This document shows positions 17,956-24,396 of a stretch of DNA of 64,000 nucleotides, in pieces. Every line of letters begins with the position of its first letter. The stretch's first letter is position 1. The DNA is taken from positions 186,001-250,000 of the forward strand of contig NZ_FTMG01000004.1 in the NCBI RefSeq assembly GCF_900155965.1, read 5' to 3'. The notes beneath the pieces were generated by a model that made no database searches, had not been told where the DNA came from, and saw only the letters and a list, made by a program, of their open reading frames with translations. This stretch comes from Mucilaginibacter lappiensis. GTDB lineage: Bacteria > Bacteroidota > Bacteroidia > Sphingobacteriales > Sphingobacteriaceae. Both the position numbers and the translations under genes were made by a program.

Positions 17956-19215
17956 ATGAGTATTAAGTTTCGCTTAATAGTGATGAATTTTATGCAGTAT
18001 TTTATATGGGGTTCATGGCTGCTTACTATAGGAGTATACTGGTTTCAAAATAAGCACTGGTCGGGCGAACACTTTGGCGCCATTTTTTCAACCATGGGTA
18101 TTTCGGCTATTTTTATGCCTGCTCTCACCGGTATCATTGCCGACCGCTTTGTAAATGCCGAAAAGCTATACGGACTGATGCATATTTTAGGGGCAATTAC
18201 CTTATTTTGTATCCCGTTGGTAAATAACCCATTCACTTTTTTCTGGGTAATGCTGCTTAATATGGTCTTTTATATGCCAACCTTGTCATTATCCATAACT
18301 GTGGCTTTTTCAGCGTTAAAAAATAGTGATACGGATATCGTAAAAGATTACCCGCCTATCCGGATATGGGGAACTATCGGCTTTATTGCCGCGTTGTGGA
18401 CGGTCAGCCTCACCCATAACGAAACCTCGGCCAATCAATTTTATATTGCTTCGGCTATGGCGCTTACACTGGGTATCTATTCGTTTACATTACCAAAAGC
18501 TCCTCCTCTTTTAGCTAAGGTTGCCAATAAATCGTTTGTAGAATCATTAGGTTTAAAAGCCTTCACTTTATTCAAAGTACCAAAGTTTACTATATTTTTT
18601 GCTTTCTCGTTATTATTAGGCGCGGCCTTACAGCTTACAAATGCCTACGGCGATACTTATATTCATGATTTTGCTAATGTGTCTGCATATAAAGATACTA
18701 TAGCAGTAAAATACCCCGCCATTATCATGTCGATATCCCAGATCTCCGAAACGCTGTTCATCCTGGCTATTCCTTTTTTCCTGCGTAGATTCGGTATCAA
18801 GTATGTGATGCTGTTTAGTATGTTGGCCTGGGTATTACGGTTTGGGCTTTTTGCCTTTGGCGATCCGGCAAGTGGCTTATGGATGATCATTGGTTCTTGT
18901 ATCGTATACGGAATGGCCTTTGATTTCTTTAATATTTCGGGTTCATTATTTGTGGAAACGCAAGCCTCTCCCGAAATAAGGGCCAGCGCCCAGGGGCTTT
19001 TTATGATGATGGTGAACGGATTTGGCGCCTTTTTTGGAAGTATTGGGAGCGGATTTATTATTGACAAATTTTTCACCCATGCCGATCATAGTAAAAACTG
19101 GCATGGCATCTGGCTTACATTTGCAGCTTATGCCCTGGTTATAGCGGTTATTTTCCCATTCATATTCAGGTATAAGCATAACGCGGCATTAAAACATGCC
19201 ATTGCACACGCGTAA
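17956..19215 (+). CDS. Nucleoside:H+ symporter-type MFS transporter
   Basis: This is a 419-residue, 12-helix inner-membrane transporter. The opening (FRLIVMNFMQYFIWGSWLLT) and the loop GIIADRFVNAEKLYGLMHI are typical of the nucleoside:H+ symporter (NupG/XapB) branch of the major facilitator superfamily. Further family features are DYPPIRIWGTIGFI near 132 and RASAQGLFMMMVNGFGAF near 338. In Bacteroidota this branch is often found next to sugar oxidoreductases and isomerases, so the substrate may be a sugar or nucleoside. Here it converges with a ThuA/GMC oxidoreductase pair, which suggests a modified sugar as cargo; that is inference. Confidence 0.87.
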   Translation: MSIKFRLIVMNFMQYFIWGSWLLTIGVYWFQNKHWSGEHFGAIFSTMGISAIFMPALTGIIADRFVNAEKLYGLMHILGAITLFCIPLVNNPFTFFWVMLLNMVFYMPTLSLSITVAFSALKNSDTDIVKDYPPIRIWGTIGFIAALWTVSLTHNETSANQFYIASAMALTLGIYSFTLPKAPPLLAKVANKSFVESLGLKAFTLFKVPKFTIFFAFSLLLGAALQLTNAYGDTYIHDFANVSAYKDTIAVKYPAIIMSISQISETLFILAIPFFLRRFGIKYVMLFSMLAWVLRFGLFAFGDPASGLWMIIGSCIVYGMAFDFFNISGSLFVETQASPEIRASAQGLFMMMVNGFGAFFGSIGSGFIIDKFFTHADHSKNWHGIWLTFAAYALVIAVIFPFIFRYKHNAALKHAIAHA

Positions 19216-19236
19216 AACAAAACAATCATAAAAATA

Positions 19237-19265
19237 AAAAGCCGGTTTTTAAGCCGGCTTTTCTG
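19237..19265. terminator. Bidirectional intrinsic terminator
   Basis: The stem AAAAGCCGG / CCGGCTTTT overlaps T-rich tracts on both strands, midway between the convergent symporter and ThuA genes. Confidence 0.8.
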
Positions 19266-19292
19266 TCTGTATAAAAATTTAGGTTGATAATA

Positions 19293-20006
19293 CTATTTCT
19301 TTCCAATCGCGTATTGTATTCCACCCAACAGATGTTTCAGATACAAAGGATCAGCGTATGATTCATCGGTGTGGCCCAACTCGGTATAAAAAGCTCTGCC
19401 GCCATCAAAGCTGTGATACCAGGCCATAGGATGGTTATCGCCGTTTTCTCCGCCTGTATAGCTTTTCTCGTCTATTTTGATTAGGACGTGCAAATCGTCA
19501 GCTATCCATTTATAGTTGTACCATTCGTCCCAGCGTTTCCAGGTTTCGGGCAAATGTTTGGTAGCTATAAAATTACGGTCGACCACATTCAGCGTAGCCT
19601 CCTGCTGTTTGGGATGGCTTTTAAAATAAGCACCTACCAGTTTACCATACCAAGGCCAATCATACTCGGTATCGGTAGCCGCATGTACGCCGACAAAGCC
19701 ACCGCCTGCTTTAATGTATTGCTCAAAAGCTGTTTGCTGAGTATCATCCAGTACATTTCCAGTGGTGCTTAAAAATATTACCGCGGCATATTGTTTTAAA
19801 TTAGCCGTGGTAAACTTTTGGGCATCAGTGGTGCTGTCCACATCAAAGTTATTCTCCTGCCCCAGTTTCATAATCGCTGGTACACCAACAGCTATCGAGT
19901 TATGATGAAAACCAGCGGTTTTGCAAAAAATGAGCACTTTGGGTTTTGCCTTTGCATAAAGAAATATCGGACTTAATAACAAACAAATAATAAGTAACTT
20001 TTTCAT
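19293..20006 (-). CDS. ThuA-domain protein (secreted)
   Basis: This 237-residue protein has a signal peptide (MKKLLIICLLLSPIFLYAKA), so it is exported to the periplasm. The rest is a single ThuA/trehalose-utilization domain of the class-I glutamine-amidotransferase-like fold: KVLIFCKTAGFHHNS at the start, then AVIFLSTTGNVLDDTQQTAFEQYI, GGGFVGVHAATDTEYDWPWYG and MAWYHSFDGGRAFYTELGHT. ThuA-family proteins are linked to metabolism of 3-keto sugars (3-ketotrehalose in rhizobia). It is downstream of the GMC oxidoreductase on the same strand (102-bp gap holding an inverted repeat), which supports a keto-sugar role. The exact reaction is not established. Confidence 0.86.
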   Translation of the reverse strand: MKKLLIICLLLSPIFLYAKAKPKVLIFCKTAGFHHNSIAVGVPAIMKLGQENNFDVDSTTDAQKFTTANLKQYAAVIFLSTTGNVLDDTQQTAFEQYIKAGGGFVGVHAATDTEYDWPWYGKLVGAYFKSHPKQQEATLNVVDRNFIATKHLPETWKRWDEWYNYKWIADDLHVLIKIDEKSYTGGENGDNHPMAWYHSFDGGRAFYTELGHTDESYADPLYLKHLLGGIQYAIGKK

Positions 20007-20022
20007 GGATGTTTTTTATATG

Positions 20023-20099
20023 TAGAGACACATCACATGTGTCTCTCGGTTATAGATTTGAAATTCAAACTATCAGGAGACACATGTGATGTGTCTCTA
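20023..20099. repeat. Perfect 23-bp inverted repeat whose arms are themselves near-palindromes
   Basis: The arms are 20023-20045 and 20077-20099. Each contains GAGACACAT...ATGTGTCTC, so it can fold as one long hairpin or as two separate small ones. It lies between the GMC oxidoreductase and ThuA genes. Confidence 0.75.
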
Positions 20100-20108
20100 T
20101 AAATACGT

Positions 20109-21818
20109 CTAAATATTCCCCTTTTTCAATTCTCCAACAGCAAAATTTGCTGCGCGGGCGGTTAGCGCCATATAAGTTAATGATGGGTTCTGGCAGGCTG
20201 ATGAAACCATGGCTGCTCCATCGGTACAGAATACATTCTTAGCATCCCAAACCTGGTTATGAGCATTCAAAACAGATGTTTTAGGATCAAGACCCATACG
20301 GGCCGTGCCCATTTCATGGATACCATCACCCACGTTATGACCACGGTCATGCGTTTTTACATTTTTAACACCCGCGCTTTCCAGCATTTCCTTAGCCTCT
20401 TTTACAATATCAACCCGCATTTTATGCTCGTTATCCCTGATGATAGCATCCATGGCTAAAATAGGCAGCCCCCATTTATCCTTCCGGCTTTTATCCAGGG
20501 TGATCTTATTATCGTGATAAGGCAGCAATTCACCAAAACCACCAATGCCTATTTCCCAGTCTCCGGGTTCGGTTATTGCGTCCTTGTATTGCGCACCTAT
20601 GTTTAGTTCCGCTATCTCCCGGCTCCAGCCTGTACGGCTCGCTCCGCCCTGGTAGCCAAAACCACGCAGGTAATCACGTTTATCGCCAAATAAATTGGCA
20701 AACCGTACCACGTATATACCATTAGCCCTGCGGCCATAATAATATTTGTCCTCAAAACCTTCTACTTGGCCAGATGCACCCAGGTTATAATGATGATCCA
20801 TAATGTTGTGCCCCAGTTCGCCGCTGCTGCTGCCCAATCCATCGTGCCAAACATCGGTTGCGGAATTCATCAACACCCAGGCACTGTTTAAGGCCGAGGC
20901 GTTCAGAAATACAATCTTGGCGTAATACTCATAGGTTTGATTAGTTTCAGCATCAAGCACTTCAACGCCTGTTGCCTTTTGCGTATCCTTATCATACAAT
21001 ATTTTGGTAACTATAGAGTATGGCCTAACGGTTAGGTTACCGGTAGCCAAAGCCGCCGGTAAGGTAGACGATTGCGTGCTAAAGTATCCGCCAAAAGGAC
21101 AACCTTCCCAACACCTGTTACGGAACTGGCATTTGGTACGACCTGGTATAGCCGCGGTAAGATTGGCCACACGACCGATGATCATGTGTCTTGTATTATT
21201 ATAATTCTTTTTAAGGCGAGCGGCAACATCCCTTTCTATCCAGTTCATATCCATGGGCGGAAGGTAATGCCCGTCGGGCAATTGCTCCAAACCCTCTGAT
21301 GAACCGCTTATGCCGGCAAATTTCTCTACATGATCATACCAGGGTGCAAGATCTTTATAACGGATGGGCCAGTCAATTGCCCAGCCATCTTTGGCATTGG
21401 CTTCAAAGTCATGATCGCTCCAGCGGTAGCTTTGTCTGCCCCACAAAATGGAGCGACCGCCTAACTGGTATGATCGCCACCAATTAAAGGGTTTAACCTC
21501 GGTATAAGGTGCATCCTGCTCATTGGCCCAATAATCCATAATGGGTTCGTAAGCACCCCAGCCACGTGATATTACCGGTCTAACCTTGCGTTGGGCCTGT
21601 GTGGGGCTGCCACGATGCGGCATATCCCAGGGATTGTTGCTGGCGCTTTTATAATCCTTGATATGCTCAAAATTACGACCGCGTTCCAGCATAATGGTTT
21701 TCAGGCCTTTTTCGGTTAATTCTTTAGCCGCCCAGCCGCCGCTAATGCCAGAGCCAATAACTATGGCATCATAGGTATTATCGGCTTTAGCCTTGCCGTT
21801 TACATTGTTTAATGGCAT
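20109..21818 (-). CDS. GMC-family FAD-dependent oxidoreductase (sugar 3-dehydrogenase-like)
   Basis: This flavoprotein dehydrogenase has 569 residues from the ATG at 21818 (MPLNNVNGKAKAD). The open frame continues to 21911, but those 31 residues are not family-like. FAD-binding DAIVIGSGISGGWAAKELTE lies near residues 16-35. RGWGAYEPIMDYWANE, QLGGRSILWGRQSYRW and a Cys-rich CQFRNRCWEGCPFGG segment follow. The GMC C-terminal domain has HEMGTARMG and NPSLTYMALTARAA, including the conserved His and Asn of the active site. This cofactor-binding pattern resembles glucoside 3-dehydrogenase and gluconate 2-dehydrogenase large subunits. No small subunit or cytochrome gene is adjacent. Acting on sugars with ThuA is inferred from the context. 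Confidence 0.85.
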   Translation of the reverse strand: MPLNNVNGKAKADNTYDAIVIGSGISGGWAAKELTEKGLKTIMLERGRNFEHIKDYKSASNNPWDMPHRGSPTQAQRKVRPVISRGWGAYEPIMDYWANEQDAPYTEVKPFNWWRSYQLGGRSILWGRQSYRWSDHDFEANAKDGWAIDWPIRYKDLAPWYDHVEKFAGISGSSEGLEQLPDGHYLPPMDMNWIERDVAARLKKNYNNTRHMIIGRVANLTAAIPGRTKCQFRNRCWEGCPFGGYFSTQSSTLPAALATGNLTVRPYSIVTKILYDKDTQKATGVEVLDAETNQTYEYYAKIVFLNASALNSAWVLMNSATDVWHDGLGSSSGELGHNIMDHHYNLGASGQVEGFEDKYYYGRRANGIYVVRFANLFGDKRDYLRGFGYQGGASRTGWSREIAELNIGAQYKDAITEPGDWEIGIGGFGELLPYHDNKITLDKSRKDKWGLPILAMDAIIRDNEHKMRVDIVKEAKEMLESAGVKNVKTHDRGHNVGDGIHEMGTARMGLDPKTSVLNAHNQVWDAKNVFCTDGAAMVSSACQNPSLTYMALTARAANFAVGELKKGNI

Positions 21819-21912
21819 AATTTCAATAAAATTAAAGGTTGGTTTTGCAATTGGATAAACAATTATATCAATTAAAACTAAACAAAACAATGAAGTGTCA
21901 ATAAAAAACAAT

Positions 21913-21938
21913 CGATTGTAATTAAGGAGTTACAATCG
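21913..21938. promoter_or_regulatory. 9-bp perfect inverted repeat, candidate operator
   Basis: CGATTGTAA and TTACAATCG are separated by 8 nt. The repeat lies in the divergent region between the GMC oxidoreductase and the MOSC gene, 95 bp upstream of the former. It has the size of a dimeric repressor site, but no regulator gene is adjacent. Confidence 0.4.
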
Positions 21939-22044
21939 CCTCCTGGCAAAATATCATACAGATCACATATAATCATATTCTGGCCGGGTTGCCTCGCAAA
22001 ACAACGGCAGTTTTTCTATTTTTACGTTCCTTTAATTCCTGCCT

Positions 22045-22875
22045 ATGCTTACTGTAAGTGAACTATATATTTACCCGATAAAATCATTAGGAGGCATATC
22101 ATTACCATATGCAGAGGTTACCGATCGCGGTTTAAAATACGATCGCCGCTGGATGCTGGTTGATGAGCAAAATCGTTTCCTTACCCAGCGGGAATATCCA
22201 CAAATGGCATTACTAAAAGTACAGGTTGAAAGCAGTGGGCTATTGGTTACCCATCATCTGAACGGCTCGGTTGTGATACCACTTGAACAGCACGAGTCTA
22301 ATAAACAGGAAGTAGTGATTTGGGACGATACCTGTGCCGGCGTATTTGTAGATATTGAACTGGATAATTGGTTTAGTGCTGCCCTTGGGATAAAATGCAG
22401 ATTGGTGCACATGCCCGAAGATACCCGCCGTGAGGTAGACCAACGGTACGCACGCGCAGGCATGATCACTTCTTTTGCCGATGCCTACCCCTTTTTAATG
22501 ATAGGCCAGGCCTCGCTTGATGATTTGAACAGCCGCATGACTGAGCCTTTGCCGATGGACAGGTTCAGACCCAATATTGTTTTTACAGGCGGGGATGCAT
22601 TTGATGAGGATCTGATGAACCATATACAAATAGCCGGTATTGATTTTTATGGGGCTAAACTTTGTGCGCGCTGCGTACTCACCACCATTAATCAGCAAAC
22701 AGCTGTTAAGGCTAAAGAACCATTAAAAACATTAGCTAAATACCGTTTGATGAACAACAAGATATTGTTTGGACAAAATTTAGTTCATGAAGGAACAGGC
22801 GTGATTACTGTTGGCGACACTTTAAACGTGCTAAGTACCCATACCGAAGAAAGATTCATGGTACCCCAAAAATGA
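22045..22875 (+). CDS. MOSC-domain protein with MOSC N-terminal beta-barrel
   Basis: This 276-residue protein has an N-terminal MOSC_N beta-barrel (residues 1-110: LYIYPIKSLGGI, GLKYDRRWMLVDEQNRFLTQR) followed by the MOSC domain. The MOSC domain has RFRPNIVFTGGDAFDED near 171 and the sulfur-carrier Cys region ARCVLTTINQQT near 209-221. MOSC proteins (YcbX, YiiM and the C-terminus of Moco sulfurase) handle sulfur transfer or molybdenum-cofactor-dependent reduction of N-hydroxylated compounds. It lacks the C-terminal [2Fe-2S] domain of YcbX, so it would need a separate electron donor. Its stop overlaps the next start by ATGA, meaning tight co-translation with the VOC gene. Confidence 0.88.
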   Translation: MLTVSELYIYPIKSLGGISLPYAEVTDRGLKYDRRWMLVDEQNRFLTQREYPQMALLKVQVESSGLLVTHHLNGSVVIPLEQHESNKQEVVIWDDTCAGVFVDIELDNWFSAALGIKCRLVHMPEDTRREVDQRYARAGMITSFADAYPFLMIGQASLDDLNSRMTEPLPMDRFRPNIVFTGGDAFDEDLMNHIQIAGIDFYGAKLCARCVLTTINQQTAVKAKEPLKTLAKYRLMNNKILFGQNLVHEGTGVITVGDTLNVLSTHTEERFMVPQK

Positions 22876-23279
22876 AGAGACATATTGGACATATTGCTTT
22901 AGTAGTCGCCGATTATGACGAAGCTATTGCCTTTTATACCCAAAAACTTGGTTTTGTACTCGTAGAGGATACTATTTTAAGTGAAGCAAAAAGATGGGTA
23001 TTGATTGCTCCCGCCGAAAATGCGCAGTGTACAATTTTGCTCGCAAAGGCTGCCAATGATAAACAAAAGCTGGCCATAGGCAACCAATCGGGGAAACGGG
23101 TATTCTTGTTTTTATATACCGACGATTTCTGGCGCGATCATGAGGCGATGACAGCCAAAGGCATCAACTTTGTGCGGCCACCCCTTGCCGAGGATTATGG
23201 CATAGTTGCCGTTTTTGAGGATCTTTATGGTAATTTATGGGACTTGATACAACCAGCTGAGAAACAACAAACCACATGA
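22872..23279 (+). CDS. VOC-superfamily protein (glyoxalase/dioxygenase fold)
   Basis: This 135-residue protein has the paired beta-alpha-beta3 modules of the vicinal-oxygen-chelate fold: GHIALVVADYDEAIAFYTQKLGF at the start and YGIVAVFEDLYGNLWDLIQP at the end. Candidate metal ligands are His near residue 6 and a Glu/Asp near the C-terminal EDLYGN. The annotation glyoxalase/bleomycin-resistance family is generic, and the actual substrate cannot be inferred. It overlaps the MOSC gene upstream and the SelW-like gene downstream, each by the 4-base ATGA arrangement, so the three proteins are almost certainly made together. Confidence 0.85.
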   Translation: MKRHIGHIALVVADYDEAIAFYTQKLGFVLVEDTILSEAKRWVLIAPAENAQCTILLAKAANDKQKLAIGNQSGKRVFLFLYTDDFWRDHEAMTAKGINFVRPPLAEDYGIVAVFEDLYGNLWDLIQPAEKQQTT

Positions 23280-23563
23280 AACCAACCGTCACCATTGAAT
23301 ATTGCCCCAAATGTAACTGGATGATGCGTGCAGCTTACATGGCACAGGAACTGCTCACCACTTTTACCGATGATGTGTATGGTGTAACCCTGCACCCAAG
23401 TGATACAAGCGGAAAATTTACCATCAGCGTTAATGACATGGTATTGTTCGACAGAAAAGAACAGGGACGCTTCCCGGAGATCAAAGAATTGAAACAATTG
23501 GTACGCGATAAAGTAAACCCGGATAAAAGTTTGGGACATTCTGAAAAAGAGAGGCAAGAATAA
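23276..23563 (+). CDS. SelT/SelW/SelH (Rdx) family thioredoxin-like protein
   Basis: This is a 95-residue protein. The signature is the redox pair C-P-K-C at positions 9-12 of IEYCPKCNWMMRAAYMAQEL, the Cys-containing (non-selenocysteine) form of the Rdx family. The GVTLHPSDTSGKFTISVND strand-loop and the FDRKEQGRFPEIKELKQ helix complete the thioredoxin-like fold. The family is thought to act in thiol redox reactions or antioxidant defence. It is last in the MOSC-VOC-SelW operon. An inverted repeat begins at its stop codon. The substrate is not known. Confidence 0.88.
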   Translation: MKPTVTIEYCPKCNWMMRAAYMAQELLTTFTDDVYGVTLHPSDTSGKFTISVNDMVLFDRKEQGRFPEIKELKQLVRDKVNPDKSLGHSEKERQE

Positions 23564-23623
23564 AGAGTCAAGATGAGTAATGGTGATGGATTAACTTTCC
23601 CCTTGTCCTGATTCTTGGCTCTT
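23563..23623. repeat. Inverted repeat after the SelW-like gene
   Basis: AAGAGTCAAGA (23563-23573) pairs with TCTTGGCTCTT (23613-23623) with one mismatch, and TTATTTCTT follows. It is possibly a transcription end signal or a dispersed palindrome. Confidence 0.45.
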
Positions 23624-23655
23624 ATTTCTTGATTCTGTATCAATATACTTGTATC

Positions 23656-23664
23656 CTATAGTAT
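23656..23664. promoter_or_regulatory. CTATAGTAT motif upstream of the Rrf2 gene, candidate autoregulatory site
   Basis: The same 9-mer occurs at 24221-24229 ahead of the sulfite-reductase operon. CTATAG alone occurs at 32106-32111 ahead of the TonB-dependent receptor. The site lies about 40 bp upstream of a TACCTTTG -7 box. Confidence 0.4.
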
Positions 23665-23703
23665 TACTCGATATTTTTATTTATAATTAACAAAATTGTT
23701 ATT

Positions 23704-23711
23704 TACCTTTG
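23704..23711 (+). promoter_or_regulatory. Candidate -7 promoter element for the Rrf2 gene
   Basis: TACCTTTG matches TAnnTTTG exactly, 18 nt upstream of the ATG at 23730. Confidence 0.5.
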
Positions 23712-23729
23712 TTAGTTTTATTTTAGAAA

Positions 23730-24164
23730 ATGCTATCCAAAAAAACAAAGTACGCAATTAAAGCATTGGTGATCCTGGGCAAGAACAGAGATCAACCGCC
23801 AATGCAGATTTCAAAGATCGCAGAGGCCGAACGTATCCCCAAAAAGTTCCTGGAGCAAATACTGCTGGATTTGCGCAACGCGGGTTTCCTGTACAGTAAA
23901 AAAGGTGCAGGTGGTGGCTACAGCCTAAACCGCGATCCAAAAGATATTTATCTGGTAAGCATTATGCGTATAACTGATGGCCCTATTGCTATGGTACCCT
24001 GCGCCAGTCTTAACTTTTATCATAAATGCGATGAGTGTCACCAGGAAACTACTTGCGGCATCCGTGATGTATTTGTTGATGTGCGCGATGCTACGTTAAA
24101 AATACTTAGCGAAACCAGCATAGCTGATATCATCTCCCGGGAACAGACGCTTATCCACACTTAA
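23730..24164 (+). CDS. Rrf2-family transcriptional regulator (cysteine/sulfur or Fe-S sensing type)
   Basis: This 144-residue protein has an N-terminal winged helix-turn-helix (TKYAIKALVILGKN, then KKFLEQILLDLRNAG and the wing KKGAGGGYSL) and a helical sensor region. It carries four cysteines at about positions 91, 100, 103 and 109 (PCASLNFYHKCDECHQETTC). Rrf2 members are IscR-like (Fe-S cluster ligated by Cys) or CymR-like (controlled through cysteine synthase), and both kinds control cysteine and Fe-S genes. It stands 232 bp upstream of the sulfite-reductase operon on the same strand, so it is the obvious candidate regulator. The CTATAGTAT motif is found ahead of both. Confidence 0.88.
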   Translation: MLSKKTKYAIKALVILGKNRDQPPMQISKIAEAERIPKKFLEQILLDLRNAGFLYSKKGAGGGYSLNRDPKDIYLVSIMRITDGPIAMVPCASLNFYHKCDECHQETTCGIRDVFVDVRDATLKILSETSIADIISREQTLIHT

Positions 24165-24220
24165 AAAATCTCACCAAACTGTAAAAAGGTAACTTTTTTC
24201 AATTAAATTCTACCAATTCT

Positions 24221-24229
24221 CTATAGTAT
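24221..24229. promoter_or_regulatory. CTATAGTAT motif, candidate Rrf2 operator of the sulfite-reductase operon
   Basis: This is identical to 23656-23664. It ends 3 nt before the -7 box, so a bound protein would cover the promoter spacer and block polymerase. Confidence 0.45.
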
Positions 24230-24232
24230 GTA

Positions 24233-24240
24233 TATATTTG
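24233..24240 (+). promoter_or_regulatory. Candidate -7 promoter element of the sulfur operon
   Basis: TATATTTG matches TAnnTTTG exactly. The transcript would begin about 5-7 nt later, at or next to the ATG at 24245, so the first message region would be nearly leaderless. No -33 box is evident, which fits an activated or regulated promoter. Confidence 0.5.
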
Positions 24241-24244
24241 GGGA

Positions 24245-24322
24245 ATGAATACCCTCAATAAGAATATTTACTACAAAAATCTGATGTGTTATTGCGTGAG
24301 AGACAATAGGACTTGGCTATAA
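24245..24322 (+). CDS. Candidate cysteine-codon leader peptide (25 codons)
   Basis: This short open frame of 25 codons plus TAA starts right after the promoter box. Its central part reads LMCYCVRDNRTWL, with TGT and TGC codons one residue apart at 24287-24289 and 24293-24295. An internal ATG at 24284 would give just the MCYC part. It is followed 20 nt later by the hairpin with a T-run at 24343-24374 and then by the sulfite-reductase start at 24397. This is the arrangement of an amino-acid attenuator responding to Cys-tRNA. No similar peptide is known to me by name. The reading is direct; the function is inferred. Confidence 0.55.
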   Translation: MNTLNKNIYYKNLMCYCVRDNRTWL

Positions 24323-24342
24323 TTTTTGTATTAACCATATAC

Positions 24343-24374
24343 GCCTCTTTAGCCTAAGCCAAAGAGGCTTTTTT
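24343..24374 (+). terminator. Intrinsic terminator inside the sulfite-reductase leader (candidate attenuator)
   Basis: The 8-bp stem GCCTCTTT / AAAGAGGC (24343-24350 and 24361-24368) is followed by T6. It precedes the structural gene by 22 nt, so readthrough must be controlled. TTGGCT at 24313-24318, within the last codons of the leader frame, can pair with AGCCAA at 24357-24362 and would interfere with the stem. Confidence 0.7.
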
Positions 24375-24396
24375 ATAATTGATTAAACGATAAGAT

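Noticed and set aside
24245..24396. SAM or other known riboswitch in the sulfite-reductase leader
   Set aside because: I could not fit the conserved core of the SAM-I or SAM-II classes to the leader; the open frame with Cys codons and a terminator explains the region better.
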